A model generated the notes under the pieces. It saw only the letters and a program-made list of their open reading frames with translations, searched no databases and was not told the DNA's origin. The translations under genes were made by a program, and so were the position numbers. A DNA stretch of 64,000 nt from Aestuariivita sp. (GTDB lineage: Bacteria > Pseudomonadota > Alphaproteobacteria > Rhodobacterales > Rhodobacteraceae): NCBI RefSeq assembly GCF_021404545.1, contig NZ_JAAWWD010000038.1:42147-106146 (forward strand), given 5' to 3'. This document shows, piece after piece, positions 45,301 to 54,570 of this stretch (position 1 is its first letter; each line of letters opens with the position of its first letter).

Positions 45301-47709
45301 TCAGTGCGCTGTGGCGCCGGTCCCGCTACCTGCCCCCTTGGCTGCGGCAGCAGCGGCGGCTTCCTCGGCGGCCTCGTCCCATTCGATCGCGTCGGGCACC
45401 GCCAAGAGCGCAAGCTTGAGCACTTCTGAGACGTGGCTGACCGGAATGATATCCAGACCCGCTTTGACGTTGTCGGGGATCTCGGGCAGATCCTTTTCAT
45501 TCTCTTGCGGAATAAGAACGGTCTTGATGCCCCCTCTCAGCGCCGCCAACAGCTTCTCCTTGAGGCCCCCGATAGGCATGGCATTGCCGCGCAGGCTGAC
45601 CTCGCCCGTCATGGCGATGTCCTTGCGCACCGGAATACCGGTCAGCACCGACACAATAGAGGTCACCATTGCCAGACCGGCCGACGGCCCGTCCTTGGGT
45701 GTGGCCCCGTCCGGCACATGGACGTGGATGTCCCACCTTTCAAACTGCGGCGGCTTCACCCCGATCTTGGGGCTGATCGACCGGACATAGCTTGAGGCGG
45801 CGTCAATGCTCTCTTTCATCACGTCGCCCAGTTTGCCGGTGGTCTTCATCCGCCCTTTGCCCGGCAGACGCAGCGCTTCGATGCTCAAAAGCTCGCCCCC
45901 GACCGAGGTATAGGCAAGCCCGGTCACGACACCGACCTGATCCTCTTTCTCGGCAAGGCCAAAGCGATACTTAGCCACGCCAAGAAATTCGTCCAGATTT
46001 TCGGGTGTCACCACGACTTCCTCAACCTCTTTGCGGATGATCTTGGTCAGCGCTTTACGGGCCACCTTGGCGATTTCACGTTCCAGGTTCCGCACCCCCG
46101 CCTCGCGGGTATAGGTGCGAATGATGGTCGTCAGGGCCTCATCCGTCAGCTCGAACTCACCCTGTCTCAGACCGTGGTTCTTGACCTGCTTGTCGATCAA
46201 GTGCTGCCGGGCGATCTCGCGCTTTTCATCCTCGGTGTAACCGGCAAGGGGAATGATCTCCATCCGGTCCAGGAGGGGGCCGGGCATGTTGTACGAGTTC
46301 GAGGTGGTCAGGAACATCACGTTCGAGAGGTCATATTCGACCTCCATATAGTGATCCACGAAGGTGCTGTTTTGTTCGGGATCAAGCACCTCCAGCATGG
46401 CCGACGCGGGATCGCCCCGGAAATCCTGGCCCATCTTGTCGATCTCATCCAACAGGATCAGCGGGTTCGTGGTCTTGGCCTTTTTCAGAGCCTGGATGAT
46501 CTTGCCCGGCATCGAGCCGATATAGGTCCTGCGATGTCCGCGGATCTCGCTCTCGTCGCGCACACCACCAAGGCTGATGCGAATGAACTCGCGCCCGGTG
46601 GCTCTGGCAACGGATTTACCCAGCGAGGTCTTACCCACGCCCGGAGGGCCCACAAGGCACAGGATCGGGCCTTTGAGCTTTTTGGACCGCTGCTGCACCG
46701 CGAGGTATTCCACGATCCGTTCCTTGACCTTTTCCAGGCCATAGTGATCGTCGTCGAGGATCTTCTCGGCGCGGCCAAGGTCCTTTTTGACACGCGATTT
46801 GACACCCCACGGGATCGACAGCATCCAGTCGAGGTAGTTGCGCACGACCGTGGCCTCGGCCGACATCGGGCTCATATTCTTGAGCTTTTTCAGCTCACCT
46901 TCGGCCTTTTCTCGGGCCTCTTTGCTGAGCTTGGTCTTGGCGATGCGCTCTTCAAGCTCAGCGATTTCGCCTTCGCCATCCTCGCCATCGCCCAGCTCTT
47001 TCTGAATGGCCTTCATCTGTTCATTCAGATAATATTCGCGCTGGGTCTTCTCCATCTGCGTCTTGACGCGGGTCTTGATCTTTTTCTCGACCTGCAAAAC
47101 GCTCATCTCGCCCTGCATCAGGCCATAGATCTTTTCCAGCCGTTCGGAGACAGACAGCGTTTCCAGCAGTTCCTGTTTCTGATGCACCTCGATGCCCAGA
47201 TGGCCCGCGACCAGATCCGCCAGCTTGGCAGGTTCGGTGGTCTCACCCACGGCCGAAAGCGCCTCTTCGGGGATGTTCTTGCGCACCTTTGCATAGCGCT
47301 CGAACTCGGTGCCGACGGTGCGCACCAGAGCCTCGGTGGTGGTCAGGTCTCCGGGGATCTCCGTGAGATACTCGGCACGCGCCTCGAAAAAGAGGTCATT
47401 GTCGAGAAATTCTGTGATCGACACACGCGCCTGGCCCTCTACCAGCACCTTCACGGTGCCATCGGGCAGTTTCAGCAATTGCAGCACATTGGCCAGCACA
47501 CCGGCCCGGTAGATCCCATCGGTATCGGGATCGTCCATGCCTGGATCCACCTGGCTGGACAGCAGGATCTGCTTGTCGTCGGCCATCACCTCTTCGAGGG
47601 CACGGACCGATTTTTCCCGACCCACGAAGAGCGGCACGATCATGTGAGGAAACACCACGATATCGCGCAGCGGCAGCACCGGGTACGAGGAATTGAGGGG
47701 GTCTTGCAT
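45301..47709 (-). CDS. lon: ATP-dependent protease Lon
   Basis: An 802-residue LonA. The N-terminal substrate domain starts SSYPVLPLRDIVVFPHMIVP; a coiled-coil region lies near 200-270; Walker A is GPPGVGKTSLGKS, Walker B PLILLDEIDKMG, and the protease domain has the catalytic Ser676 in DGPSAGLAMV with the Lys in GGLKEKLLAALRGGIK. It degrades damaged and regulatory proteins. The C-terminus carries an Ala-rich tail (EEAAAAAAAKGAGSG) that is not part of the catalytic core. It is monocistronic here. Confidence 0.97.
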   Translation of the reverse strand: MQDPLNSSYPVLPLRDIVVFPHMIVPLFVGREKSVRALEEVMADDKQILLSSQVDPGMDDPDTDGIYRAGVLANVLQLLKLPDGTVKVLVEGQARVSITEFLDNDLFFEARAEYLTEIPGDLTTTEALVRTVGTEFERYAKVRKNIPEEALSAVGETTEPAKLADLVAGHLGIEVHQKQELLETLSVSERLEKIYGLMQGEMSVLQVEKKIKTRVKTQMEKTQREYYLNEQMKAIQKELGDGEDGEGEIAELEERIAKTKLSKEAREKAEGELKKLKNMSPMSAEATVVRNYLDWMLSIPWGVKSRVKKDLGRAEKILDDDHYGLEKVKERIVEYLAVQQRSKKLKGPILCLVGPPGVGKTSLGKSVARATGREFIRISLGGVRDESEIRGHRRTYIGSMPGKIIQALKKAKTTNPLILLDEIDKMGQDFRGDPASAMLEVLDPEQNSTFVDHYMEVEYDLSNVMFLTTSNSYNMPGPLLDRMEIIPLAGYTEDEKREIARQHLIDKQVKNHGLRQGEFELTDEALTTIIRTYTREAGVRNLEREIAKVARKALTKIIRKEVEEVVVTPENLDEFLGVAKYRFGLAEKEDQVGVVTGLAYTSVGGELLSIEALRLPGKGRMKTTGKLGDVMKESIDAASSYVRSISPKIGVKPPQFERWDIHVHVPDGATPKDGPSAGLAMVTSIVSVLTGIPVRKDIAMTGEVSLRGNAMPIGGLKEKLLAALRGGIKTVLIPQENEKDLPEIPDNVKAGLDIIPVSHVSEVLKLALLAVPDAIEWDEAAEEAAAAAAAKGAGSGTGATAH

Positions 47710-48050
47710 GCTCTATCCTTATCATTGGCAAGACAGCGCCGTCCCTCTCTGAGGCGACATCGGCTGTCTCCTTTATGGAGTGATAACTTGTGGCTCCGAC
47801 CGACCGGTTTCAAGCCGAAATGTAAACAGACAATGCCTGTGCGCCGACACAGGTGCAATCGGCCAATCACGGTAAAGACGCGTTTGGGGATCAAAACTTC
47901 GTTGAATGGCCGCGTTTGAAGGGAATTCGCGCAGGCCGGACCGTCTGGACACCGGGAAGGTGCAGCCGCAGGGACCCGCGCACATTCCAGAAGTCGACCC
48001 GGATTCTGGTTAGGTTTTGACACAAAATCCGAGCGCTTGCAGTCAAACCG

Positions 48051-48103
48051 GGCGCCAGAAACTGCGTCAGTTTCTGGCCAGAATGTGTGTCACATTCTGC
48101 GCC
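48051..48103. repeat. Back-to-back perfect hairpins
   Basis: Hairpin 1 (48054-48078) has 11 bp, arm CCAGAAACTG with loop CGT; hairpin 2 (48079-48099) has nine bp, arm CAGAATGTG with loop TGT. They follow each other without a gap, and flanking GGC and GCC (48051-48053 and 48101-48103) can pair, so the whole 53 bases could fold into a three-way junction. It lies about 150 bases past the end of tgt. Confidence 0.85.
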
Positions 48104-48166
48104 CCGGTCAGGTTAGCGCAACGGCCACCAGTATCGCCGCACACCCCCAACACATGGTAAACACCG

Positions 48167-48180
48167 CGAAATGCATTTCG
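48167..48180. repeat. 14-bp perfect palindrome
   Basis: CGAAATGCATTTCG at 48167-48180 is its own complement. It lies 64 bases after the twin hairpins and has the same GAAnnTG / CAnnTTC look, so the three dyads may share an origin. Confidence 0.7.
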
Positions 48181-48253
48181 TTCTCCCCAGATGACCAGGA
48201 CCATCTTAGGATCCCGCACCCCTCCGGGATACTCCGGTATTCCTTACCCAAAG

Positions 48254-49384
48254 CTAAAGCGGGTCGATATCGCCCTGCAAACGGGTGCTGTGGAACTCGG
48301 ATTGCCAGGCCGCGAACCGCCCCTGCCCGATTGCCGCGCGCATGCCTGCCATGATCTGCTGATAATAATGCAGGTTATGCCAGGTCAGCAGCATCGAACT
48401 GATGATCTCCTGACTGCGAAACACATGGTGCAGATAGGCGCGCGAATAGTTGCGGCAGGCCGGGCATTCGCATTCCTCATCCAGCGGGCGCGGATCGTCC
48501 TGATGGCGCGCGTTCTTGATGTTGAGCACCCCATAGCGTGTAAACACCTGCCCGGTCCGGCCCGAGCGCGACGGCAAGACGCAATCCATCATGTCGATCC
48601 CGCGCGCCACAGCGCCTACGATATCATCCGGCTTGCCGACCCCCATCAGATAGCGCGGCTTGTCCACGGGCAGTTGATCCGCGGCAAAGTCCAGACACCC
48701 AAACATCGCCTCCTGCCCCTCCCCCACGGCCAGACCGCCCACGGCATAACCTTCGAACCCGATCTCGGTCAAAGCCTGGGCGCTCTGGGCGCGCAAATCC
48801 TCCTCCAGCCCGCCTTGCTGGATACCGAAAAGCGCATGGCCCGGGCGGTTGCCGAAGGCTTCGCGCGACCGGGCCGCCCAACGCATCGACAGGCGCATGC
48901 TTTGGGCAATCCGATCCCGATCCGCAGGCAGAGCGGGACATTCGTCAAAACACATCACGATATCCGACCCCAACAGGCGCTGGATCTCCATCGAGCGTTC
49001 TGGCGTCAACGCATGTTTGGAGCCGTCGATATGGGATTTGAAAGTCACCCCCTCTTCGGTCAGCTTGCGCAAGCCCGCCAGGCTCATCACCTGAAAACCG
49101 CCCGAATCCGTCAGGATCGGGCCGGACCAGTTCATGAACCTGTGCAGCCCGCCCAAGCGATCGATCCGCTCGGCTGTGGGCCGCAGCATCAGATGGTAGG
49201 TGTTGCCCAAAAGGATATCGGCACCCGTCGCGGCCACGCTTTCCGGCATCATTGCCTTGACGGTCGCCGCCGTCCCGACGGGCATGAAAGCCGGGGTGCG
49301 AATCCGGCCCCGTGGAGTGGAGATCACGCCGCTGCGCGCCCGGCCGTCGCCCGCGTTCACCTGAAATGCAAATGGCCCGCTCAT
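48254..49384 (-). CDS. tgt: Queuine tRNA-ribosyltransferase
   Basis: A 376-residue TGT, full length. The catalytic segments are [16 protein letters not shown] ([15 protein letters not shown]), [13 protein letters not shown] and [20 protein letters not shown] with the nucleophile Asp, and the zinc site is [17 protein letters not shown]. It exchanges guanine 34 for preQ1 in tRNAs with GUN anticodons, the committed step of queuosine synthesis. No other queuosine gene is in the window. Divergent from the porin gene. Confidence 0.96.
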   Translation of the reverse strand: MSGPFAFQVNAGDGRARSGVISTPRGRIRTPAFMPVGTAATVKAMMPESVAATGADILLGNTYHLMLRPTAERIDRLGGLHRFMNWSGPILTDSGGFQVMSLAGLRKLTEEGVTFKSHIDGSKHALTPERSMEIQRLLGSDIVMCFDECPALPADRDRIAQSMRLSMRWAARSREAFGNRPGHALFGIQQGGLEEDLRAQSAQALTEIGFEGYAVGGLAVGEGQEAMFGCLDFAADQLPVDKPRYLMGVGKPDDIVGAVARGIDMMDCVLPSRSGRTGQVFTRYGVLNIKNARHQDDPRPLDEECECPACRNYSRAYLHHVFRSQEIISSMLLTWHNLHYYQQIMAGMRAAIGQGRFAAWQSEFHSTRLQGDIDPL

Positions 49385-49474
49385 GATACCGCCCCCTTAC
49401 GCTGCGTCCCGGGCCTTGTGGTTCAAATCCGACGCCTTGCCAAGCCCGTCCGCCAAAGGTTAAACAACGGCGAG

Positions 49475-49502
49475 GTTTCATAACCTCTTACAAAATCTTC
49501 AT
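49475..49502 (+). promoter_or_regulatory. Candidate Pho box upstream of the porin gene
   Basis: GTTTCAT (49475-49481), CTCTTAC (49485-49491) and TCTTCAT (49496-49502) resemble the heptamers in front of pstS. The last two have the exact 11-bp spacing; the first is one base closer. Each matches the half-site at four or five of seven positions. Confidence 0.4.
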
Positions 49503-49574
49503 AAAACCTTAGGATCCGTGTCCCAAAAACCTGATAGTTTTTTGGTGATACATGTCATCGGAGAGACTGCTTCC

Positions 49575-50690
49575 ATGCCCTCGAAAACCACGCCCCGTGT
49601 CCTCGCAGCATCGCTATTGACCGCGATGGGCACCGCCGCTGTTGCCGGCCCGGTCTATGAGACCGGATCCGGCGGTACATTCACCTATTACGGCCAGTTC
49701 AACCCGTCGGTCCTGTCCTTTGACGACGGCACCACGACAACGGATGACGTGGCCGACAACGCCGCATCCGGCAGCCGGGTCGGATTCCTGATCACCCAGC
49801 CTTTCGGCGGGAACGAGCTGCGGTTCCGCTTTGAGACCGCGCTTGGGTTCCGGGGCACCGATGGCATCAGCCAGACCAGCACGCCAAAGGGTGTCGACTG
49901 GGACCGCACGCGCTTGCGCCATGTCGATGTCCAGTTCCAGACCGCCAGCTACGGCACGTTCTATTTCGGTCAGGGCAGCATGGCGTCGGACGGAATCGGC
50001 GACCGATCGCTGGCAGGCACCGGGCTTGCCACATCCGTGTCCATCGGTGATACGGCCGGGTCATTCGAGTTCCGCACCACAAGCGGGGCCCTGTCAGGCA
50101 TCGAAATCGGCGATGCATTCGCCAATTTCGACGGCAGCCGCCGCGGTCGGATCCGGTACGACACGCCTGAGTTCAGCGGATTCACATTCAGTATCGCCTA
50201 TGGCCAGGACATCCTGAGCGAGGGCAACGATGACGATTTTTACGACATCGGCCTCGGCTACGAGAATGAATTCGCCAATGGCATCGAAATGGAAGCGGGC
50301 CTGGGTTATCAGGTGCGCGAACGCGACGGCGCGCAAGACCGCGAAGACACATTTGCCTCGATCTCGTTCTTGTTGCCGTCCGGCGTCAACGCGACATTCG
50401 CCGCGGGTGATCGCAACACCTCGGGAAACTATTCCTATATCAAGCTGGGCTATACCTTCGACGTGCTGGCTGTCGGCTCCACTGCGGTCTCGGTCGACTT
50501 CTATTCCGGGTCTGACAATGTCACAAACGGGGACGAGGCCGAGGCCTGGGGCTTGGCCATCGTTCAGGATTTCGACACTGCGAATGTCGAGGCGTATTTC
50601 GGCTATCGCAACTATTCCTATTCCGACACCACTGCCACATCCTATGAGGATGCGGATGGGATGATCTTGGGCGCCCGTTGGCGCTTCTGA
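49575..50690 (+). CDS. Gram-negative porin
   Basis: A 371-residue outer-membrane protein with a signal peptide (MPSKTTPRVLAASLLTAMGT, cleavage after AVAG near residue 24). The mature protein shows alternating beta-strand patterns throughout (GTFTYYGQFNPSVLSF, LRFRFETALGFRG, AYGTFYFGQG-like) and ends in the aromatic C-terminal residue of the motif ARWRF required for insertion. It should form a trimeric general or anion-selective channel. The Pho-box-like sites upstream hint at phosphate-regulated expression, as for OprP/PhoE types. I chose this start because the earlier ATG would put 19 residues before the signal peptide. Confidence 0.88.
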   Translation: MPSKTTPRVLAASLLTAMGTAAVAGPVYETGSGGTFTYYGQFNPSVLSFDDGTTTTDDVADNAASGSRVGFLITQPFGGNELRFRFETALGFRGTDGISQTSTPKGVDWDRTRLRHVDVQFQTASYGTFYFGQGSMASDGIGDRSLAGTGLATSVSIGDTAGSFEFRTTSGALSGIEIGDAFANFDGSRRGRIRYDTPEFSGFTFSIAYGQDILSEGNDDDFYDIGLGYENEFANGIEMEAGLGYQVRERDGAQDREDTFASISFLLPSGVNATFAAGDRNTSGNYSYIKLGYTFDVLAVGSTAVSVDFYSGSDNVTNGDEAEAWGLAIVQDFDTANVEAYFGYRNYSYSDTTATSYEDADGMILGARWRF

Positions 50691-50715
50691 TGGCCTGACG
50701 CGATTGCCTAAACCG

Positions 50716-50750
50716 GCGCGGCCCGTCACGGAGATGGGCCGCGCTTTTTT
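50716..50750 (+). terminator. Rho-independent terminator of the porin gene
   Basis: Perfect nine-base-pair stem GCGCGGCCC (50716-50724) with GGGCCGCGC (50736-50744), loop of 11, then six T residues, 25 bases after the porin stop codon. Confidence 0.93.
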
Positions 50751-50885
50751 GTGCCGAATGCCAAACGGTACGCGGATGATTGTGCTTGGCTTTCACAGCG
50801 GCTTGAAACCGCGCAATGTATTGCACCGGGTGCTATACTGCCCCAGCTATTGTGCACGCAATCGTTTGCAAAAACAGGATCACAG

Positions 50886-51779
50886 ATGACCGAAACCCAG
50901 ATTTTTGACCTGCTCGCCGCCAATCTGCCCTTTATTCTGGCCGCCATCCTGCTTGTCGCGATTGTCTTCGCGGGGCTCAAGATCGTCTCGCAATCCGACA
51001 AGTTCGTTGTCGAACGGTTTGGCCGATTGCATTCCGTACTGGGGCCCGGCATCAACCTGATCGTGCCGTTTCTGGATCGCGTGGCGCACCGCATTTCGAT
51101 CCTCGAACGTCAGTTGCCGAATGCCAGCCAGGATGCGATCACCAAGGATAACGTGCTGGTGCAGGTCGAAACATCCGTGTTCTACCGCATCACCGAACCG
51201 GAAAAGACAGTCTATCGGATCCGCGATGTGGACGCCGCGATTGCCACCACCGTCGCCGGGATCGTCCGCGCCGAGATCGGGAAGATGGACCTTGACGATG
51301 TGCAGGCCAACCGCTCGCAGCTGATCACAACCATCAAAAGCTCGGTCGAGTATGCCGTGGACGCCTGGGGAATCGAGGTGACGCGCGCGGAAATCCTGGA
51401 CGTGAACCTCGACAAAGCCACGCGCGAGGCGATGCTACAGCAGCTCAATGCAGAGCGCGCGCGGCGTGCCCAGGTCACGGAGGCCGAAGGCCAGAAACGA
51501 TCCGTGGAACTGGCCGCGGACGCCGAGCTTTATGCGGCCGAACAGGCCGCCAAGGCGCGCCGCGTCCAGGCGGATGCCGAAGCCTATGCCACACAGGTTG
51601 TGGCCGGGGCGATCGCGGATAACGGGCTGGAGGCCGCGCAATATCAGGTTGCCCTCAAGCAGGTCGAGGCCCTCAATGCCCTGGGCGCGGGCGCGGGCAA
51701 ACAAACCATAATCCTGCCCGCGGCAGCGCTTGAGGCCTTCTCCGACGCCTTCCGGCAACTCAAAGGGGGAGATAAATGA
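50886..51779 (+). CDS. SPFH/Band 7 (stomatin/QmcA-like) membrane protein
   Basis: A 297-residue protein. One N-terminal helix (residues 13-33, LPFILAAILLVAIVFAGLKI) anchors it, followed by an SPFH domain (FVVERFGRLHSVLGPGINLI, ITKDNVLVQVETSVFYRITE, then AEIGKMDLDDVQANR) and a coiled coil near 195-245. It matches the paraslipin/QmcA group that forms oligomeric membrane scaffolds and works with NfeD and FtsH-type proteases. The next gene is an NfeD-like protein overlapping by four bases, the conserved partner. Confidence 0.9.
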   Translation: MTETQIFDLLAANLPFILAAILLVAIVFAGLKIVSQSDKFVVERFGRLHSVLGPGINLIVPFLDRVAHRISILERQLPNASQDAITKDNVLVQVETSVFYRITEPEKTVYRIRDVDAAIATTVAGIVRAEIGKMDLDDVQANRSQLITTIKSSVEYAVDAWGIEVTRAEILDVNLDKATREAMLQQLNAERARRAQVTEAEGQKRSVELAADAELYAAEQAAKARRVQADAEAYATQVVAGAIADNGLEAAQYQVALKQVEALNALGAGAGKQTIILPAAALEAFSDAFRQLKGGDK

Positions 51780-52051
51780 TGTTGTGGGTGTCGGTCTGGT
51801 GGGTTTGGCTGGCCGCCGCCCTCATTCTCGCAATCGCCGAGGTCGTGGTGCCAGGATTTCTGTTCCTGGGCTTTGCCTTGGGCGCGTTCGCGGTGTCGAT
51901 GTTGCTGCTCAACACCGGGCTCACACTGTCACTGCCGGTCTTGCTGTTTTTGTTCGCGGGCCTGTCGCTGGTCGCGTGGATCGTGCTGAGGATGCTGTTC
52001 AAGGTCCCGCGCGGGCAGGTCAAGCATTTCGACCACGACATCAACGACTGA
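51776..52051 (+). CDS. NfeD-like membrane protein, short form
   Basis: A 91-residue protein with three hydrophobic segments (residues 3-26, 30-47 and 52-72) and a short polar C-terminus. The soluble OB-fold domain at the C-terminus of standard NfeD proteins (about 140 residues) is missing, so it is the truncated NfeD1b-like form. It overlaps the SPFH gene by four bases; the pair is conserved in bacteria and thought to shape membrane domains. The ATG at 51776 or the next codon could be the start. Confidence 0.8.
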   Translation: MMLWVSVWWVWLAAALILAIAEVVVPGFLFLGFALGAFAVSMLLLNTGLTLSLPVLLFLFAGLSLVAWIVLRMLFKVPRGQVKHFDHDIND

Positions 52052-52137
52052 TCTTTCAGGCACCGCCAACCGGACGCGCCCTTTACGCAACAGCGTCCTT
52101 TCCCTATATATTTTCTCAGGAACGTGACGAGGCCCAA

Positions 52138-52500
52138 ATGAACCAGCCCATGGAACCGCTTGAAGGGGCGCCGCTGATTGCGCCGTCCTCTACGGATCAT
52201 CCGCTTTATGATCAGATCGTCGAGGCGTGCCGCTCGGTCTATGACCCGGAAATTCCCGTCAATATCTACGAGCTGGGCCTGGTCTACACCATCGACATCT
52301 CGGCCGAGAACGAAGTGCGCATCATCATGACGCTTACAGCACCCGGATGCCCCGTTGCCGGTGAGATGCCCGGCTGGATCGCCGATGCGATCGAACCGAT
52401 TGCCGGTGTCAAACAGGTCGATGTGGAGCTGACATGGGAACCGCCCTGGGGCATGGATATGATGTCGGATGAGGCACGGCTTGAGCTGGGCTTTATGTAA
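52138..52500 (+). CDS. sufT: SUF-system/MIP18 family (DUF59) iron-sulfur assembly protein
   Basis: A 120-residue DUF59/MIP18-family protein, with VEACRSVYDPEIPVNIYELG and VYTID, then RIIMTLTAPGCPVAGEMPGW with the conserved Cys in the TAPGCP loop, and the C-terminal VDVELTWEPPWGMDMMSDEA segment. SufT-like proteins assist iron-sulfur cluster maturation. The gene is separated from the NfeD gene by 86 bases and is not in a suf operon here. A weak stem-loop lies 28 bases after the stop. Confidence 0.88.
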   Translation: MNQPMEPLEGAPLIAPSSTDHPLYDQIVEACRSVYDPEIPVNIYELGLVYTIDISAENEVRIIMTLTAPGCPVAGEMPGWIADAIEPIAGVKQVDVELTWEPPWGMDMMSDEARLELGFM

Positions 52501-52813
52501 GGTCTGACAGAACGCAACAGGTTGACCCGCCGTCCTCTGATCAGGGCGGCGTTTCTGTTGGCAAGGACGCTGTACGTCACAGGAGGCGTTTTTTGCGGGC
52601 ATGCGGTCCGCTCCGGCAAATGTTAGGATCCGTGCTTTGGCCTGGGGACGACAGCCATGGTGCGGGCAACCTGGCCTCTGGGTCGCCAGAACCGGCCACG
52701 GTTATCCACACCCCATCACACAGCTTTAACAAAACCATCACGCAGACATCATCCATCTGTCGCATTGCGCGCTCATCACAGCGGTACATCGAAATCTGAC
52801 TGGAGTTACCCTG
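52501..52813. other. 313-base gap: weak terminator and Pho-box-like region
   Basis: Contains a nine-base-pair stem-loop (52528-52551, one G-T pair) followed by a poor T-run, likely the end of sufT, then the promoter region of the glycerophosphodiesterase gene with spaced heptamers at 52724-52763. No gene is supported. Confidence 0.6.
52724..52763 (+). promoter_or_regulatory. Four Pho-box-like heptamers upstream of the glycerophosphodiesterase gene
   Basis: CTTTAAC (52724), CCATCAC (52735), ACATCAT (52746) and CTGTCGC (52757) are spaced exactly 11 bp. Each matches CTGTCAT at four or five of seven positions. The array ends 50 bases before the start codon. Confidence 0.45.
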
Positions 52814-54031
52814 ATGCGTGTTGTCCCCGTCTGTGCGCTTGCATTGCTCGCACCCGTGCTGGCCGCCACCCAGGCCATGGCAAATGGCCCTGCGATTGAT
52901 TATGGTCCGCGCCCGGCCTTTCTGATCGATCAACTGCCCGACGGAGAGCTGAAGACCAAATTGCAAAGCTGCGAAGGTCAGACGCCGATGAAGACCGATT
53001 TCTCCATCGGTCACAGGGGCGCCCCTTTGTTGTTCCCCGAGCATACGGTCGAATCGAACCGGGCCGCCGCACGTATGGGGGCAGGCATACTGGAATGCGA
53101 CGTCACCTTCACTCAGGATCTCGAACTGGTGTGCCGTCACGCACAAAACGACCTGCACACCACAACGAATATCCTGCTGACCGATCTGGCCGACACCTGT
53201 GTCACCCCCTTCACCGCCGCAAGTGGTGACACGCCCGCCGGGGCCGAGTGCCGGACCTCCGAAATCACGCTCGAGCAGTTCCGCACGCTCACGCCCAAGA
53301 TGGACAGCGCCGACCGCACCGCCACCACAGCCGAAGCGTACCAGGGAGGCATCGCCGACTGGCGCACCAACCTCTTTACCGATGGGGCCACGCTGATGAC
53401 CCATGCGGAATCGATCGCGCTCTTCGCGTCTTTGGGTGCGAAATTCACGCCCGAGCTGAAGACACCCTCGGTCGAGATGCCGTTCAACGGCTTCAGCCAA
53501 GAGGACTACGCGCAAAAGCTGGTCGACGAGTTCAAGGCCGCGGGCGTGCCCGCCTCGGATGTCTGGCTGCAAAGCTTCAACCTGGAAGACGTCCAATACT
53601 GGATCGAGGCCGAGCCGGAGTTCGGTGCCCAGGCCGTCTATCTGGTCGATCACTACAACTTGGATGGCTTTGACCCGCAGGACGCAACCACCTGGCCGAT
53701 GCCGCTGAGCGATTATGCCGAGATGGGCATCAACTACATCGCGCCCCCGACCTGGGTTCTGGTGGCCACCGAAAACGGCGAGATTGTCCCCTCGACCTGG
53801 GCAAACCAAGCCAATGACGCCGGGCTGAACATCATCACCTGGACACTGGAACGCTCGGGCCAGTTGACCGACGGCGGTGGCTGGTATTTCCAAACCATCG
53901 CGGACGTGACCACCAATGGCGGCGCCTATTACCAGCTGCTGGATGTGCTGGCGCAGGATGTCGGTGTCGAGGGCGTGTTCTCCGACTGGCCCGCGACTGT
54001 CACCTATTACGCGAACTGCTTGGGCCTCTGA
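52814..54031 (+). CDS. Periplasmic glycerophosphodiester phosphodiesterase
   Basis: A 405-residue protein with a signal peptide (MRVVPVCALALLAPVLAATQ, cleavage after AMA). The GDPD core has IGHRGAPLLFPEHTVES (catalytic His and metal-binding Glu), AGILECDVTFTQDLELVCRH with metal Asp/Glu, FTPELKTPS and a final NIITWTLERSG. It hydrolyses glycerophosphodiesters to glycerol-3-phosphate and alcohol, a source of phosphate. The length and extra segment between residues 100 and 200 fit the longer periplasmic branch. Pho-box-like sites lie upstream and a strong terminator follows. Confidence 0.9.
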   Translation: MRVVPVCALALLAPVLAATQAMANGPAIDYGPRPAFLIDQLPDGELKTKLQSCEGQTPMKTDFSIGHRGAPLLFPEHTVESNRAAARMGAGILECDVTFTQDLELVCRHAQNDLHTTTNILLTDLADTCVTPFTAASGDTPAGAECRTSEITLEQFRTLTPKMDSADRTATTAEAYQGGIADWRTNLFTDGATLMTHAESIALFASLGAKFTPELKTPSVEMPFNGFSQEDYAQKLVDEFKAAGVPASDVWLQSFNLEDVQYWIEAEPEFGAQAVYLVDHYNLDGFDPQDATTWPMPLSDYAEMGINYIAPPTWVLVATENGEIVPSTWANQANDAGLNIITWTLERSGQLTDGGGWYFQTIADVTTNGGAYYQLLDVLAQDVGVEGVFSDWPATVTYYANCLGL

Positions 54032-54073
54032 CATCCCCTCTGCCGTCCCCCCGGCTGTGCAGGCCCTGCCCCT

Positions 54074-54106
54074 CCGCCCGGTCCCATGTGGTCCGGGCGG
54101 TTTTTT
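54074..54106 (+). terminator. Rho-independent terminator of the glycerophosphodiesterase gene
   Basis: CCGCCCGG (54074-54081) pairs with CCGGGCGG (54093-54100) and six T residues follow. It is about 45 bases after the stop codon. Confidence 0.92.
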
Positions 54107-54182
54107 GTGATGCGACGTGACACCTTACCCCCTTGAGGCATGCGGTACAGAGACCTAGATTAGCGACAAAGGAGATCCGCTT

Positions 54183-54566
54183 ATGTTCGGCATTCCAGGC
54201 AAACAGGCTGTCACATTGACCGACCGCGCAATTGCGCAGATCGTCAGACTGATGGAAAAAGAAGGCCATTCCGGCCTACGGATCGGCGTCAAGAAAGGCG
54301 GCTGTGCGGGCATGGAATACACCATGGATTACGTGGCCGAGCAGGACCCGAATGACGAATTGGTCGAGGTTGACGGCGCCCGTGTGATGATCGCGCCCAT
54401 GGCGCAAATGTTTCTCTTCGGGACCGAGATCGATTACGAGGTCAGCCTGCTGGAATCGGGTTTCAAGTTCAACAATCCCAATGTTGAAGATGCCTGCGGC
54501 TGCGGTGAATCGATCAAGTTCAAGGATGTCGACGAACTGACGGAAGAGCGCGCCGATCACGGCTGA
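54183..54566 (+). CDS. A-type iron-sulfur carrier (IscA/SufA/HesB family)
   Basis: A 127-residue A-type carrier. The three cluster-binding cysteines are in KKGGCAGMEY and the C-terminal DACGCGESIKF. Such proteins pass [2Fe-2S] or [4Fe-4S] clusters to target enzymes. The 20-residue tail after the CGCG motif is longer than in IscA. AAAGGAG precedes the ATG. It stands alone with a small membrane-protein gene four bases downstream. Which subtype (SufA or ErpA) is not certain. Confidence 0.9.
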   Translation: MFGIPGKQAVTLTDRAIAQIVRLMEKEGHSGLRIGVKKGGCAGMEYTMDYVAEQDPNDELVEVDGARVMIAPMAQMFLFGTEIDYEVSLLESGFKFNNPNVEDACGCGESIKFKDVDELTEERADHG

Positions 54567-54570
54567 GGCC

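Larger units (their letters stand above)
47710..48253. other. 543-base gap with palindromes; lon promoter region
   Basis: The left part (47710 to about 47950) is the lon promoter region. The right part contains two adjacent perfect hairpins (48051-48103) and a 14-bp palindrome (48167-48180). I see no gene on either strand. Confidence 0.6.

Noticed and set aside
47710..47850. Sigma-32 type promoter for lon
   Set aside because: A CTTGAAA-like box and a CTCCATAA-like box exist on the minus strand, but their spacing is about 27 bases, too long for sigma-32.
49415..49455. tRNA-like 3-prime end (TTCAAAT loop and a CCA) upstream of tgt
   Set aside because: The T-stem does not pair beyond three bases and no D or anticodon arm can be drawn.
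52577..54034. Long minus-strand frame opposite the glycerophosphodiesterase gene
   Set aside because: Shadow of a clear secreted enzyme gene; no family match on the minus strand.
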